Shown here one piece after another: positions 16,528-26,369 of a stretch of 64,000 nucleotides of DNA. Made by a program: the position numbers and the translations under genes. The DNA is from Flavihumibacter stibioxidans (GTDB lineage: Bacteria; Bacteroidota; Bacteroidia; Chitinophagales; Chitinophagaceae). Every line of letters starts with the position of its first letter. Within the stretch, counting starts at the first letter, position 1. The notes beneath the pieces are model-generated. The model saw nothing but the letters and a program-made list of their open reading frames with translations, did not search any database and was not told where the DNA came from. The stretch is taken from positions 1 through 64,000 of the forward strand of contig NZ_MBUA01000029.1 of NCBI RefSeq assembly GCF_014332695.1, read 5' to 3'.

Positions 16528-17940
16528 TCACCCCCGGTGTCCCGAGAGTTTGGCGCCATCGGCCGGCTTCAGCTTCGCGAAGACAAGTGCCGAGAGGGCT
16601 GTAATTCCCGCCAGTATCAGAAAAGTGTATTTAAAAGTATTCACTGTGCCGCTGCCTGCCGGTTCCAGCTTCGAGAGGTTGAGCAGCAGGAAGCCCGTAA
16701 AAGATACCCCGAAACTGAAGGAGAGCTGTTGGTTCACGGCGATGACGCTGTTGGCGGCGCTTGAATTGCTTTCATCGAGGTCGGCCATGGCAATGGTGTT
16801 CATGGAGGTAAACTGCAGCGAGCTGATGGTGCCGTACACCAGCAAAAGCAGCACCATCCAGACCAGGGGGGTCTGGGCACTGATCAGTGCAAAAAGGGCC
16901 ATGATGACCGCCAGTACCAGGGTGTTGGCGATGAGGGTGTTTTTATGGCCGAACCTCTTGATCACCGGCACCACGATGGGCTTGGTAAGCAGGTTGGCCG
17001 CGGCCATGGGTATCAGGATCATGCCGGCCGTGGAAGCGGGATAACCAAATCCCACCTGCAGCATCAGGGGCAGCAGGAGGGGAAATCCGCCAATGCCCAG
17101 CCTCGTGGCCAGGTTACCCGCCAGTGCCACCCGCAGGGTCCTGATCTTAAACAGGTTCAGGTTGATCAGCGGGTTGCCATCCCCCCGGGCATGGTAGATA
17201 TAAAGGAGTATTAACAGCAGTGCGATGGCAAAAAACAGCGCGATATACCCCGCCCCGAGGGCGCCGCTGCTGCCGGATTCGAGGCAGAACGTCAGCAGGC
17301 TCAGGGCACCGCTGAAGAGGATAAATCCCAGGGTGTCGAAACCGCCAACGGGCTTTTTAATATTGGGCATGCCGCTGGTGGCCATCCAGATACCAAAGAT
17401 CCCGATGGGGATATTGATCAGGAAGATCCAGTGCCAGGAAGCCAGTTCCACCAGCCAGCCACCGAGGGTGGGGCCGATCAGGGGTCCCACCAAACCGGGG
17501 ATGACCACGAAATTCATGACCCGCATCAGCAGCTTTTTCGGGTAAGAGTAGAGGATGGCGAGGCGGGCCACGGGCACCATCATGGAGCCACCGAGACCCT
17601 GCAGGATGCGTGAGAGGATCAGTTGCGACAAGTCGCGCGAGAGGGCGCAGGCCAGGGATCCCAGCACGAATAGGGCCACTGCCACGCGGAAGACATTACT
17701 GGTGCCGAAGCGATCTGAAAGCCAGCCGCTCAGGGGTATGAAGAGGGCCAGGGTGATGGTGTAGGAAACGACGACCGACTGCATGGAAAGGGGTGAGTAA
17801 CCGAGATCCGCCGCGATGGAAGGCAGGGCGGTATTCAGGATGGTGCTGTCCAGCGCCTGCATGAAAAAAGCGATGGCGGCTATCCAGGGGAGTATGGTCC
17901 TGGAGCTTTTATCGGGGGCGGGGGCTGGCATTTCGGGCAA
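16528..17940 (-). CDS. MFS drug exporter, DHA2 (EmrB/QacA-like) family
   Basis: A 470-aa polytopic protein with about 14 membrane segments. Motifs of proton-driven multidrug exporters are visible: QALDSTILNTALPSIAADLG in helix 1, GWLSDRFGTSNVF (motif A) after helix 2, RILQGLGGSMMVPVARL (motif B) in helix 4, and GPLIGPTLGGWL (motif C) in helix 5. It acts in the inner membrane as a drug/proton antiporter; the substrate cannot be read from sequence. It stands alone, with its start 33 bases from the large GTCTGAC palindrome at 17973. Confidence 0.93.
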   Translation of the reverse strand: MPEMPAPAPDKSSRTILPWIAAIAFFMQALDSTILNTALPSIAADLGYSPLSMQSVVVSYTITLALFIPLSGWLSDRFGTSNVFRVAVALFVLGSLACALSRDLSQLILSRILQGLGGSMMVPVARLAILYSYPKKLLMRVMNFVVIPGLVGPLIGPTLGGWLVELASWHWIFLINIPIGIFGIWMATSGMPNIKKPVGGFDTLGFILFSGALSLLTFCLESGSSGALGAGYIALFFAIALLLILLYIYHARGDGNPLINLNLFKIRTLRVALAGNLATRLGIGGFPLLLPLMLQVGFGYPASTAGMILIPMAAANLLTKPIVVPVIKRFGHKNTLIANTLVLAVIMALFALISAQTPLVWMVLLLLVYGTISSLQFTSMNTIAMADLDESNSSAANSVIAVNQQLSFSFGVSFTGFLLLNLSKLEPAGSGTVNTFKYTFLILAGITALSALVFAKLKPADGAKLSGHRG

Positions 17941-17972
17941 TGAAGGTAGTGGATTTTTCAGGTGGATTTTTC

Positions 17973-18053
17973 AGGTGTCTGACATGTGGTGTCTGACATC
18001 TGTGATTTTGAGGGTAGTAATCACACATGTCAGACACCACATGTCAGACACCT
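17973..18053. repeat. GTCTGAC-family palindrome between divergent genes
   Basis: Two 35-base arms, AGGTGTCTGACATGTGGTGT onward and its complement, with one mismatch and an 11-base loop. Each arm carries the GTCTGACAT unit twice. It lies between two divergently transcribed starts (17940 and 18148), so it cannot be a terminator for either neighbour. Confidence 0.85.
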
Positions 18054-18147
18054 ATACTTATCAAGAAAATATTTAATGGGCGCGTTTGACCATATTAAAT
18101 ATTTTCGCCACTTCTTCGTGTAACCATCCTGTATAATTCAACCTTAG

Positions 18148-19314
18148 ATGAAAAAGTTCTTTCTGTTTGTAACGCTGGCACTGGCGGGCGGTATGGTCCA
18201 TAGCCAGAATGTGGGTATAGGCACCAATACTCCCGAAGCCAAATTCTCCGTGGGCGCCAACTCACAGTTCCGGGTAGACGAAAACGGTAACCTGATACGC
18301 ATCAACAATGTGCCGATGGCTTTTCCGGGGGTGCAGGGTGCCAACGGACAGGTGCTGGTGAACAATGGCAGCGGCGTACTGACCTGGACGAACTACGCCC
18401 CGAGCATTTGTGGCGACGGATCGGCAGGTGACCTGTTTGTGGGCACCGGGATGGTGCGCAGCCTGATGGCGAATGGTTCCGATGCTTCATTGCCCGGTGG
18501 CGCCAACCTGAACTTCAATAATATTACCATTGCCGGTACGCTGTTCATCCCCAGCGGTATGGTATTAAAGGCCAGCGGTAATGTTACCATCAATGGTATC
18601 ATTGCCGTTCAGGTTCCCCCTAATAACACCATGCCCCATCCGGGTGTTTCCAATGCGGCAGCCGACCTATATTCGGGAGGTACCGGTTTGTATTTCTTCC
18701 AGGCCGCGTCGCTCGTAAAAGCACCCCTGCAATCCGGCGGCTCCGGGAAATTGCCCGTGCTGGGTGAAGGTGGCACAGGCGGGGGTGGACTCACCATCTA
18801 TGCCAAAGGGAATATCACCATCGGCTCGGGTGGGTTACTGGATCTGCGAGGTCGGAATGGTGTAAACCCCCAAACCGCTGGTATTGGAATCAACGGATCA
18901 GGTGGCGGCGCAGGTGGCGTAGTGATACTGGCAGCCAAAGGAAATATCACCAACAGCGGTAATATACTGGCAACCGGCGGCAATGGTGCCAATGGTTTTA
19001 ATGGAAATGGCGGCTTTGGAGAAGGTGGCGGAGGTGGCGGTGGCGGTGGCATCGTGGTGATGATCACCAACGGAACCATTAGTGCAGGTACCGTGAATGT
19101 AAATGGTGGGGCTGCAGGCAGCAATGCGGCGGCGGTATTCCCTAATACTACCATTAACTCCGGCGGTGGCGGCGGCGCCTGCGGCGGCAATGGCGGCAAT
19201 GGCGGGGGAACGATTCCGGGAACCAGCGGCACGGCCACACCAGCCGCCGGCAGCGTGGGATACCTGATAAGGATCAATGCAGATATTGACCACTATATAC
19301 CAGGCAGACAATAA
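18148..19314 (+). CDS. Secreted glycine-rich protein with tail-fibre-like N-terminus
   Basis: A 388-aa protein with a signal peptide (about 1-19, GGMVHSQ). An NVGIGTNTPEAKFSVG motif follows, typical of Bacteroidota proteins with trimeric-fibre or surface repeats. From about residue 195 on it is very rich in glycine and asparagine (GGGGGGGG near 290-297) with repeating NGGNG and GNITxxG patterns, suggesting a parallel beta-helix or low-complexity fibre. Its stop overlaps the next start (TAATG), so the two are cotranscribed. The partner carries a type IX sorting domain; this one does not. Function is unknown; a surface or matrix role is likely. Confidence 0.7.
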   Translation: MKKFFLFVTLALAGGMVHSQNVGIGTNTPEAKFSVGANSQFRVDENGNLIRINNVPMAFPGVQGANGQVLVNNGSGVLTWTNYAPSICGDGSAGDLFVGTGMVRSLMANGSDASLPGGANLNFNNITIAGTLFIPSGMVLKASGNVTINGIIAVQVPPNNTMPHPGVSNAAADLYSGGTGLYFFQAASLVKAPLQSGGSGKLPVLGEGGTGGGGLTIYAKGNITIGSGGLLDLRGRNGVNPQTAGIGINGSGGGAGGVVILAAKGNITNSGNILATGGNGANGFNGNGGFGEGGGGGGGGGIVVMITNGTISAGTVNVNGGAAGSNAAAVFPNTTINSGGGGGACGGNGGNGGGTIPGTSGTATPAAGSVGYLIRINADIDHYIPGRQ

Positions 19315-20726
19315 TGAAACGCAGCTTTAAACGTGGATTTTTGGGCTCGCTGTTCCTGCTGGCAGGAGCAGCTAACGGTGAGGCGCAGTTGTATAATAAC
19401 GGCAGCCTGTTTATCCAGCCCGGGGCTTCGCTCTTTGTGGAAGGTGATCTCGTTAATACTTCTACCGGCAGTTTCAGCAACCTGGGACTGCTGACGGTAA
19501 AAGGTAATATCAGCAACGATGCGTTGATGACGGCCTTCACCGGATCCAAAACCATCCTGGGGGGAACGGCGGTACAAACCATCGGAGGCACAGCCCCCTT
19601 CAGGGTCACCGATATTGATATCAACAACACTGCGGGGATTTTTCTCTCCCAACAACTATACGTCACCGGTAGCCTGGCTTTTCTGGCAGGGGGAATTACG
19701 GCACCCGATGCCGGGTCAGCGGTATTCTTTGATGGCAGCGGGGTGAGTGTCAGCGGCGCCACAGATGGCCGTCATATCAACGGCTGGAGCAGCGTGGTGA
19801 ACCGAACTGACTTTGAGTTTCCGATCGGAAACGGAACCAGGCTGAAACGTTTGCTGGTTAACAATATCCAGGCAAGCGCCAACCCGGTGACTGTAGTTTT
19901 CAACGGCAACAATAACAAAGCGGTTAATGGTACCAGTTATGAAACGGGATTGATCGATGTGAGCAATAACTGGTACACTATCCAGGCCCCCTCCAATACA
20001 GTGGACATCCATTTACCCGTGAACGAAGCCGACGACTACGGCAGCGCTTTGAGTATTGACTACCTGCGGGTGGTGCGAAAGGACCCGTCCATCTGGACCA
20101 TCCTGCCAACTACGTTTGCGGGCACGCTGGCCGATGGCAGCATCAGCAGTGCGGCGGTTACAGGATTTGGGAGTTTCGCGTTGGGGGTTCATTCCGTTTC
20201 CCTGCCGGTTTCCTTGCTGGGATTCACCGGGAAAAAGGTTTCCGGCGGCGCAGACCTTAACTGGAAGGTTACCGGCAACGAAGATGCGGATACCTATTTC
20301 GTGGAAAAGAGCAGCGATGGGTTGAACTGGATGACAGCCGGACAGGTTCCCGCCAGAAATATTGGTTCCGACGCGAATTATGCACTGCACGATCCTTCCC
20401 CCTATATTCCGGTTACCCATTACCGTTTGCGCATTCTCGAACGGAATGGCAGGTACCATTTCAGCAAAATCGTTACGCTGCGGTTTGATGAAAGGGGACT
20501 GAGCCTCTATCCTACCCTTGTGCATACTAACGGTCCGGTTATCCGCAACCATAACGGGCGGGTGTATGAGGGATTGCTGACCGATATGTCGGGCAAGGTT
20601 TACCATCGGTTTAAGATTCTGTCGGGGACCGGTTTGGTTCCCGTGGGCGGACTGCCGGCGGGTAAATACCTGGTGGTGTTGGGTGATCCGTTACCGGTTG
20701 TGGTGCTGTCTTTTGTGAAGCAGTAG
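19314..20726 (+). CDS. Secreted protein with type IX secretion C-terminal domain
   Basis: A 470-aa protein with a signal peptide (about 1-23, GAANGEAQ). Its N-terminal half is rich in short beta-strand repeats (GSLFIQPGASLFVEGDLVNT, LTVKGNIS). The region around 290-380 resembles the fibronectin-like module common before sorting domains (GFTGKKVSGGADLNWKVTGN, YFVEKSSDGLNW, HYRLRILERNGRYHFSKIV). The last 75 residues (SLYPTLVHTNGPV, GLLTDMSGKVYHR, VGGLPAGKYLVVL) form a type A T9SS sorting domain. It is expected to cross the outer membrane by type IX secretion and be released or anchored. It is coupled to the glycine-rich gene. Confidence 0.75.
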   Translation: MKRSFKRGFLGSLFLLAGAANGEAQLYNNGSLFIQPGASLFVEGDLVNTSTGSFSNLGLLTVKGNISNDALMTAFTGSKTILGGTAVQTIGGTAPFRVTDIDINNTAGIFLSQQLYVTGSLAFLAGGITAPDAGSAVFFDGSGVSVSGATDGRHINGWSSVVNRTDFEFPIGNGTRLKRLLVNNIQASANPVTVVFNGNNNKAVNGTSYETGLIDVSNNWYTIQAPSNTVDIHLPVNEADDYGSALSIDYLRVVRKDPSIWTILPTTFAGTLADGSISSAAVTGFGSFALGVHSVSLPVSLLGFTGKKVSGGADLNWKVTGNEDADTYFVEKSSDGLNWMTAGQVPARNIGSDANYALHDPSPYIPVTHYRLRILERNGRYHFSKIVTLRFDERGLSLYPTLVHTNGPVIRNHNGRVYEGLLTDMSGKVYHRFKILSGTGLVPVGGLPAGKYLVVLGDPLPVVVLSFVKQ

Positions 20727-20734
20727 GGGGAGGG

Positions 20735-20820
20735 AGTTGTCTGACGTTTGCGTCCACGGTATTAAGTAATGCTAAACGTCAGACAACTTTCCCGGGACCC
20801 AAACGTCAGACAACTTTCCC
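20735..20820. repeat. GTCTGAC-family palindrome with duplicated right arm, between convergent genes
   Basis: Left arm AGTTGTCTGACGTTT (20735-20749). The matching right arm AAACGTCAGACAACTTTCCC occurs twice as a 20-base direct repeat (20774-20793 and 20801-20820). Either right arm could pair with the left. It sits between the convergent genes ending at 20726 and 20826 and may terminate both. Confidence 0.8.
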
Positions 20821-20825
20821 AAACT

Positions 20826-23800
20826 TTAAACCCGCGGGGGAATCAACTTATACACCACAGGCGTTACAATACGCGACAGCAGGGTGGATGAAATCAGTCC
20901 GCCGATCAGCACCAGCGCCAGCGGCGAGATCAGCGGATTGCTGCTGAGCGCAATGGGCATCAGGCCACCGATGGCGGTCAGACTGGTGAGCACAATCGGC
21001 AGAAAGCGCAACTCACCGGCTTCACGGATGGCCTGGTCTAGCTCCATACCCTCAGCTCGCAGCTGGTTGGTGAAATCCACCAGCAGGATCGAATTCTTTA
21101 CCTCTATTCCCGCCAACCCAATGAAACCAACAATGGCTACAAAGGACATGGGATTGCCGGTTGCCCATAACATCAGCACCCCGCCGATGATGCCCAGCGG
21201 GATCACCGACAATACAATCAGAGTACTCTTGAAGGTCTTGAACTCAAGGATCAGGACCATGATAAACAGGAACACGGTGGCAATGATCACGGTCAGAAAG
21301 CTGCCGCCGAAAGCTTCATTCTTACTCTGCTCTTCACCTGCCAGTTCAAGCTCATATCCCGCCGGCATTTTCAACGCAGCAGTCTTTTCCAGGAAGGCTT
21401 TGGTGATATTCTGCGCCAGCACACCCTTCTCCGTAAAAGCGTTGAGCAAAACAAATCGTTTTTTGTCGAGATGCCGGATAGTGGTGGGACTCGTTTCAAA
21501 TTCCAGTTGGGCGATCTGGCTCAAAGGCACCGGCACACCCATGGCATTGTTCACAAAGATGGCATTGAATTGCTGCAGGGTAGCATATTTATCGCGCGGC
21601 GCATTCACCATGATATCAAATTCATCGCCGTTTTCATCGGTGTACTTACCCACATCTATACCCGAAATTGCAAGTCTCACGGTACGGTCAATATCCGCGG
21701 TCTGGATGCCCAGGGCCCGCGACTTCTCCGTATTGATCCGCAGCCTTATATCCGATTTTAAGACATCCACTTCATTCTTCACGTAAATGGCGCCGGGAAT
21801 GGATTTCAACAGGGCTTCACCCCTGCCAGCCAAAGCCCGCAGGGTGTCTAGATTATCGCCTTTGATCCGGATGGATACCGGCGCGTCTATCTGCGGTCCC
21901 TGCTCAAAATCCTTTACCTCGATCCTGGCACCTGCCACAGACAGGAAACGGGCTCTGAGTTTTTCAATGAGTTCGATTTTTTTTGCTGGATTGGTACCGT
22001 CCTGCAACTGCACATAAAACTGTGCATGGTCGGGCTTCTCATTTTCAGGTATCTCGTTGTAGTATATGCGCGGATTTCCCTTGCCTACGTTGGTGGTGTA
22101 ATACCGGATCAAAGGCTCCTTCTTCAACTCCCCTTCCACCAACCGGGCCATGCGATCGGTTGCCTCGAGATTACTCTGCAGGGGCATGTTCACATTCACC
22201 AGGAACTGAGGCTTCTCCGATGCGGGAAACAAACTGAATCCCATCACTTTAATGATTGCCAGTGATCCGCCAAAGAGCAGAAAAGCAATGAACAGGGTGA
22301 GCCAGGGCCGCTTCAGTGCACGCTCCAGCAGTTTGGAATAACTGCCGCTGATGAGTTTTTTCAATCCGCGCAGGAAGATATTTCCCTCGGGGTTGTGATC
22401 TGTTTTGAAAACCTTACTCGCCATAAAGGGAACGATGGTCAGGGACACCAACATCGATGCAAATACCGAGAATATAACGGCCATGGGTAACCCACGAATG
22501 AATTCACCTGAGGCTTCCGGCATGAAAACCAGTGGCAGAAAGGCGATGATGAGTGTAGCGGTACACCCCAGCACTGCCAGGCCGATTTGTTTGGTTGCTT
22601 CGATCACTGCGAACTGTTTGCTATGCCCCCCACGTAACCAGCGTTCGATATTTTCCACCACCACAATACTGTCGTCCACCAGCAGTCCCAGCGCTACTAC
22701 CAGTCCCACAATACTCAACTGGTTCAGGGAAAATCCCATGGCATTGAGCATCACGATACCAATGCCCAGCGACAGGGGGATGGCGACCATGACCACTGCG
22801 GAAGCCCGCCATCCCAGGGGTACAAGGGTGATCAGCACCAGACCGATCGCGATCAGGAAATCAATACCCAGTCCGCCCAACCGCCTGTTCACATTATCCG
22901 CCTGGTCGAAATGGCGAACCAGCTCAATATTGGCAGGCAGTTTTTTCTCAAATGCTTCAATCACCGGCAGGTAAGCCTCCTGCGTTTTGCCGATATTCTC
23001 TCCGCTTTTTTGTGCCGCCGTAACCAGCGCAGCACGATGCCCGTTGAGCCTTGTAAGATGTTTTTCTTCCTTATAATGGAACTGCACATCTGCCACATCT
23101 TTCAGGTAAACAATCTTGCCATTGGCGGAGAAAACAATGGTGTGCTGAATTTCTTCCAGGCTCTTATACTTGCCGCTGGTCTTCACGTTGAAGGTCTTGG
23201 TTCCCGCACGGATATTGCCTGCCGGTATATTGGCGGCCTCGCTCTGGATACTGCCGATCACATAATTAACCGGGATCTTCATTTGCGCGATCTTATCCAG
23301 CCTGAGGTCCACCCGAACAACCTGGTCCGGCACGCCCCAGTAAGAAACCTTCTTCAGGCTTTTGATTTTTTCCAGGTCCTCCTTGAGCAGTTCAGCATAA
23401 AATTTCATCCGCTCATCGGAGGCGTTCTCTGATACCAGTGCCAGTTGCAATACACTTACATCTGTTGGTGTAACCTTTTTCACCTCGATGCTGTATAGGT
23501 CGGCAGGCAGTTCCGGCCGCAGGGCATTGATCTCGCGAACCAGTTCCTGGTATTTCGTTTCTACATCCACGTTATACTTGTATTCCACCATGATCAGCGC
23601 CACACCATCATCGATTTTGGTAAGCACCCGTTTTAGGTTTTCCAGTTCGCTTACTTTTTTCTCGATGGGTTTTACCACCAGTTCTTCCATGTCTTTGGGA
23701 CTGGTACCGGGATATAGGACAACAATTGGGTATTGGGGTGGACTGATCTCAGGATCCTCCGCCCGGGGCATGTTTAGCATGGTGGTTAGGCTCACCACCA

Positions 23801-23864
23801 CTACCATCAGGAATACAACCAGCGTGAACTGGTAATGTTTTACAAAAAATGCAGTGATACGCAT
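20826..23864 (-). CDS. RND efflux permease (AcrB/MexB superfamily)
   Basis: A 1012-aa inner-membrane pump with the twelve-helix RND layout: one N-terminal helix, a large periplasmic loop, six helices, a second loop, five helices. The proton-relay aspartates are present in helix 4 (VVALGLLVDDSIVVVENI). Other family marks are PRAEDPEI near the N-terminus and the GxxGLxGIxVKNSILLVDF pattern near the C-terminus. It should export drugs or other small molecules using proton flow, with the adaptor and outer-membrane channel encoded upstream in the same operon. Substrate is not predictable. A GTCTGAC palindrome follows the stop codon. Confidence 0.95.
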   Translation of the reverse strand: MRITAFFVKHYQFTLVVFLMVVVVSLTTMLNMPRAEDPEISPPQYPIVVLYPGTSPKDMEELVVKPIEKKVSELENLKRVLTKIDDGVALIMVEYKYNVDVETKYQELVREINALRPELPADLYSIEVKKVTPTDVSVLQLALVSENASDERMKFYAELLKEDLEKIKSLKKVSYWGVPDQVVRVDLRLDKIAQMKIPVNYVIGSIQSEAANIPAGNIRAGTKTFNVKTSGKYKSLEEIQHTIVFSANGKIVYLKDVADVQFHYKEEKHLTRLNGHRAALVTAAQKSGENIGKTQEAYLPVIEAFEKKLPANIELVRHFDQADNVNRRLGGLGIDFLIAIGLVLITLVPLGWRASAVVMVAIPLSLGIGIVMLNAMGFSLNQLSIVGLVVALGLLVDDSIVVVENIERWLRGGHSKQFAVIEATKQIGLAVLGCTATLIIAFLPLVFMPEASGEFIRGLPMAVIFSVFASMLVSLTIVPFMASKVFKTDHNPEGNIFLRGLKKLISGSYSKLLERALKRPWLTLFIAFLLFGGSLAIIKVMGFSLFPASEKPQFLVNVNMPLQSNLEATDRMARLVEGELKKEPLIRYYTTNVGKGNPRIYYNEIPENEKPDHAQFYVQLQDGTNPAKKIELIEKLRARFLSVAGARIEVKDFEQGPQIDAPVSIRIKGDNLDTLRALAGRGEALLKSIPGAIYVKNEVDVLKSDIRLRINTEKSRALGIQTADIDRTVRLAISGIDVGKYTDENGDEFDIMVNAPRDKYATLQQFNAIFVNNAMGVPVPLSQIAQLEFETSPTTIRHLDKKRFVLLNAFTEKGVLAQNITKAFLEKTAALKMPAGYELELAGEEQSKNEAFGGSFLTVIIATVFLFIMVLILEFKTFKSTLIVLSVIPLGIIGGVLMLWATGNPMSFVAIVGFIGLAGIEVKNSILLVDFTNQLRAEGMELDQAIREAGELRFLPIVLTSLTAIGGLMPIALSSNPLISPLALVLIGGLISSTLLSRIVTPVVYKLIPPRV

Positions 23865-23890
23865 AGGAATGAGTTTGGCTGGCAGGAGAA

Positions 23891-24934
23891 TTATTTTTGA
23901 ACTGATATGGCGGACCCGTCAGCCAGGTATGGGCTTCCGGAACTGACCACAAATGCATGTCCTTCCAGTCCGGCGCTTATATATGCCTGTTGGTCGTCAA
24001 AAGAAGCGATGGTTACTTCTACTTTCTTTACTGTTTTGCTGTCATCGCTCACAAATACGAAACCCGTCTTGCCATTGGCCTCCAGCAAGGCTTCATAGGG
24101 TATTCGGAAACCCGCAGCCATTTGTAAAGGTGTAATGGATGCTGTTCCAAACATGCCCACGGCAGGTTGCTGCGTTCCGAAATCCACCTGCATTTCAACC
24201 TGGAAGGAACCACTTACAGGGTCTGCCGCCAGGGCTTTTTTACTGATCACTGCGGGAAATGTTTGTCCGGGGTAGGCATCAAATTGTACTGAGGCCTTAT
24301 TCCCTGTTGCAACGGCCGCCCAGTCCTGGTCAGACAATCCGGCTTTCAGAATCCATTTACTGCTGCCGGAAGAAGCGTTCATAAAAAGCACCGGGTTGCC
24401 TGGTCCCGTCAGCTCACCCACGTTGGCCAGCTTACGAACAATGAAGCCATCTGCCGGCGCATATATCTTCGAATATTGCTGGTTGAAACTGGCCTGCTGC
24501 AAATTCTGGCGCGCGATCTCCATCCCGGTTTTTGCATTCTGTAACTGCTCCAGGGTGGCCACACTGTCCTTGTAGAGATTGGACGCCCGCTGGTAATCCC
24601 GCTCTGCTTTTTCCACTGCCAGTTGCACTTGTTGCACCTGTGCGGAGATCTCGGTGGATTTCAGAGTGGCCAGTAGCTGTCCCTTCCGCACCCGGTCGCC
24701 CTCCTTCACGGTAATACTTTCAATAACTCCTCCGATCTTGAAGGAAAGGCGTGCTTCATTTTCTGTGGACAATAATCCCGAAACTGAAATGGTCGTTTGT
24801 CCCGAGTCGCGGTTTATTGGAACCAGTTTGACTGGTATCACCCCTTTGCCTAAATCTGAGGTTTTCTCTTCCGGCTTACTGCCGCATGATTGCAACAGGA
24901 CAGTCATTCCGAGAAGCATCAGTAACTTATTCAT
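23891..24934 (-). CDS. RND periplasmic adaptor lipoprotein (membrane fusion protein)
   Basis: A 347-aa lipoprotein; the lipobox is LLQSC with lipid-carrying C17. The layout is that of AcrA-type adaptors: barrel-sandwich halves around KEGDRVRKGQLLATL and YAPADGFIVRKLANVGE, enclosing a coiled-coil hairpin (about 95-150, rich in Q, E and A), then a beta-barrel domain. It bridges the RND pump and the outer-membrane channel. The gap to the pump gene is 26 bases and to the TolC-like gene 14, so they form one operon. Confidence 0.93.
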   Translation of the reverse strand: MNKLLMLLGMTVLLQSCGSKPEEKTSDLGKGVIPVKLVPINRDSGQTTISVSGLLSTENEARLSFKIGGVIESITVKEGDRVRKGQLLATLKSTEISAQVQQVQLAVEKAERDYQRASNLYKDSVATLEQLQNAKTGMEIARQNLQQASFNQQYSKIYAPADGFIVRKLANVGELTGPGNPVLFMNASSGSSKWILKAGLSDQDWAAVATGNKASVQFDAYPGQTFPAVISKKALAADPVSGSFQVEMQVDFGTQQPAVGMFGTASITPLQMAAGFRIPYEALLEANGKTGFVFVSDDSKTVKKVEVTIASFDDQQAYISAGLEGHAFVVSSGSPYLADGSAISVQK

Positions 24935-24948
24935 ATGAGTTGGTTTAT

Positions 24949-26307
24949 TTATTGAAAGGAATAGGATGCGGACTGGCGCTCGTAATCAGCCATTGCTGCG
25001 AATACTTTATATGTGTTGATGGTTACCTGCAGTTGGGCGTTGGTAAGCTGTGTACGGGCATCCAGGAATTCGATGAAATTATTGACCCCTTCTTTATAAC
25101 CTCGGTCGATCAGCTTGAAGTATTGCCTTGCGGAAGACTCCTGCCTGAGGGCGGTGCGGTAACTGCTGTTTGCGGTGTTGATGGCATTGCGGCTCACGAA
25201 TGCAGCAAGCTGCAATTGCTGCTGGGCCTGGTCGGTAGTCAGTTGCAGGGAGCGTCCATCCAGCCTGGTTTGTTCGATTGTGTACAGGTTGCGTTTACCG
25301 GTGAAAATGGGGAAATTCAATTGCAATCCCCCCAGGTAAAAAAAGGATTTGCGCTTCAGTTCAAAATCAAATCCCTGCGCGGCGAGGTCGAGGAATGCAT
25401 TAAGCCTGGGTACGCGGAACGATTGGTTCATTTTGAGCACCTGCTGGTTGATATCACGTGCTATGGACAGTTTTTTCAGTTCCTCGCGGCGACTGACATC
25501 ATTGATTTCGGTTGATGGTAACTGTAATAGGGCCTGGTTGATATCGGGTTCGGTTATCGCAATGGTATCAGTCAGTGGTTTATTCAGCAGGAAATTGAAA
25601 TAGGCTTTCGCGTTCTGCCGGTCGTTGGAAGCACTTCGTAACTGGTTCTCCACCTGCATCAGTTCACTTTCCGCACGCGACACATAAGCCGGCAAACCCT
25701 TTCCGTTGGCGAGCATGGACTGGTTTACCCGAAGGTTCTCACGTACAACCAGCAATGCATTGTCATATATAACAATCGCCTTCGATGCCGCCAGGTAATT
25801 GAAATAAGCAGTTTTGACATCGCGGACCAGTTCCCTTTTATAGATGTCGATCTCATTGTGCTGCAGGGCCACCTGCTTTTCCTGGATAGCCCTGTTGATT
25901 TTCAGCTCCGGGTTGTACAGGGGCATGCTGGTCCTGATCCGCAGGTCGTAGAAATTATTCGGGTTGAATTGCTCCGACACATTACTGATGGTGGGAAAGT
26001 TATTGCTGCCCGTCAACTCGTTGAGGGTTTTATATACCGGATTCATCAGGTCGCCCACCGGGATATCAATCGTGCGGCCCCCTTTCGACAACAGGTACTG
26101 TGCCTCGAAGCGGGTAGTGGGCAGGAAAAGCGAGCGGGCCGTCTTTAATGCAAGCAGGCTTTTCTCCAGTGAAATGGTCTTCTCTTTTAATACCAGATTG
26201 TTGCGGAGCGCTTCCTCCAGGTATTGTGGCGGGATATCGTTGGCGGCGGCCAGCGACTGCCATCCAAGCAGCAGCCATCCCGCCATTATGAACTTTTCAA
26301 GCTTCAT
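24949..26307 (-). CDS. TolC-like outer-membrane efflux channel
   Basis: A 452-aa outer-membrane efflux protein with a signal peptide (about 1-22, SLAAA). Two internally similar halves carry long helices (AIQEKQVALQHNEIDIYKRE; ARDINQQVLKMNQSFRVPRL). It would form a trimeric channel joining the adaptor and RND pump to the outside. It is the first gene of the efflux operon, and a TetR-type operator palindrome lies about 32 bases upstream of its start. Confidence 0.92.
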   Translation of the reverse strand: MKLEKFIMAGWLLLGWQSLAAANDIPPQYLEEALRNNLVLKEKTISLEKSLLALKTARSLFLPTTRFEAQYLLSKGGRTIDIPVGDLMNPVYKTLNELTGSNNFPTISNVSEQFNPNNFYDLRIRTSMPLYNPELKINRAIQEKQVALQHNEIDIYKRELVRDVKTAYFNYLAASKAIVIYDNALLVVRENLRVNQSMLANGKGLPAYVSRAESELMQVENQLRSASNDRQNAKAYFNFLLNKPLTDTIAITEPDINQALLQLPSTEINDVSRREELKKLSIARDINQQVLKMNQSFRVPRLNAFLDLAAQGFDFELKRKSFFYLGGLQLNFPIFTGKRNLYTIEQTRLDGRSLQLTTDQAQQQLQLAAFVSRNAINTANSSYRTALRQESSARQYFKLIDRGYKEGVNNFIEFLDARTQLTNAQLQVTINTYKVFAAMADYERQSASYSFQ

Positions 26308-26338
26308 AATAATGGTTTAATAATCAATGTATATTTAT

Positions 26339-26351
26339 TGAACACTGTTCA
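26339..26351. promoter_or_regulatory. Operator upstream of the efflux operon
   Basis: TGAACACTGTTCA, a perfect 13-base palindrome. The same 16 bases, TATTGAACACTGTTCA, recur at 27011-27026 upstream of the tetR gene. The two sites lie before the TolC-like gene and before tetR, so the TetR protein probably represses both the pump and itself. Confidence 0.8.
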
Positions 26352-26369
26352 GTATTGTGGCAAAAAAAA

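Noticed and set aside
18798-19277. A proline-rich minus-strand frame opposite the glycine-rich protein
   Set aside because: Glycine codons read backwards give proline and alanine; it is a mirror of the plus-strand low-complexity tract.
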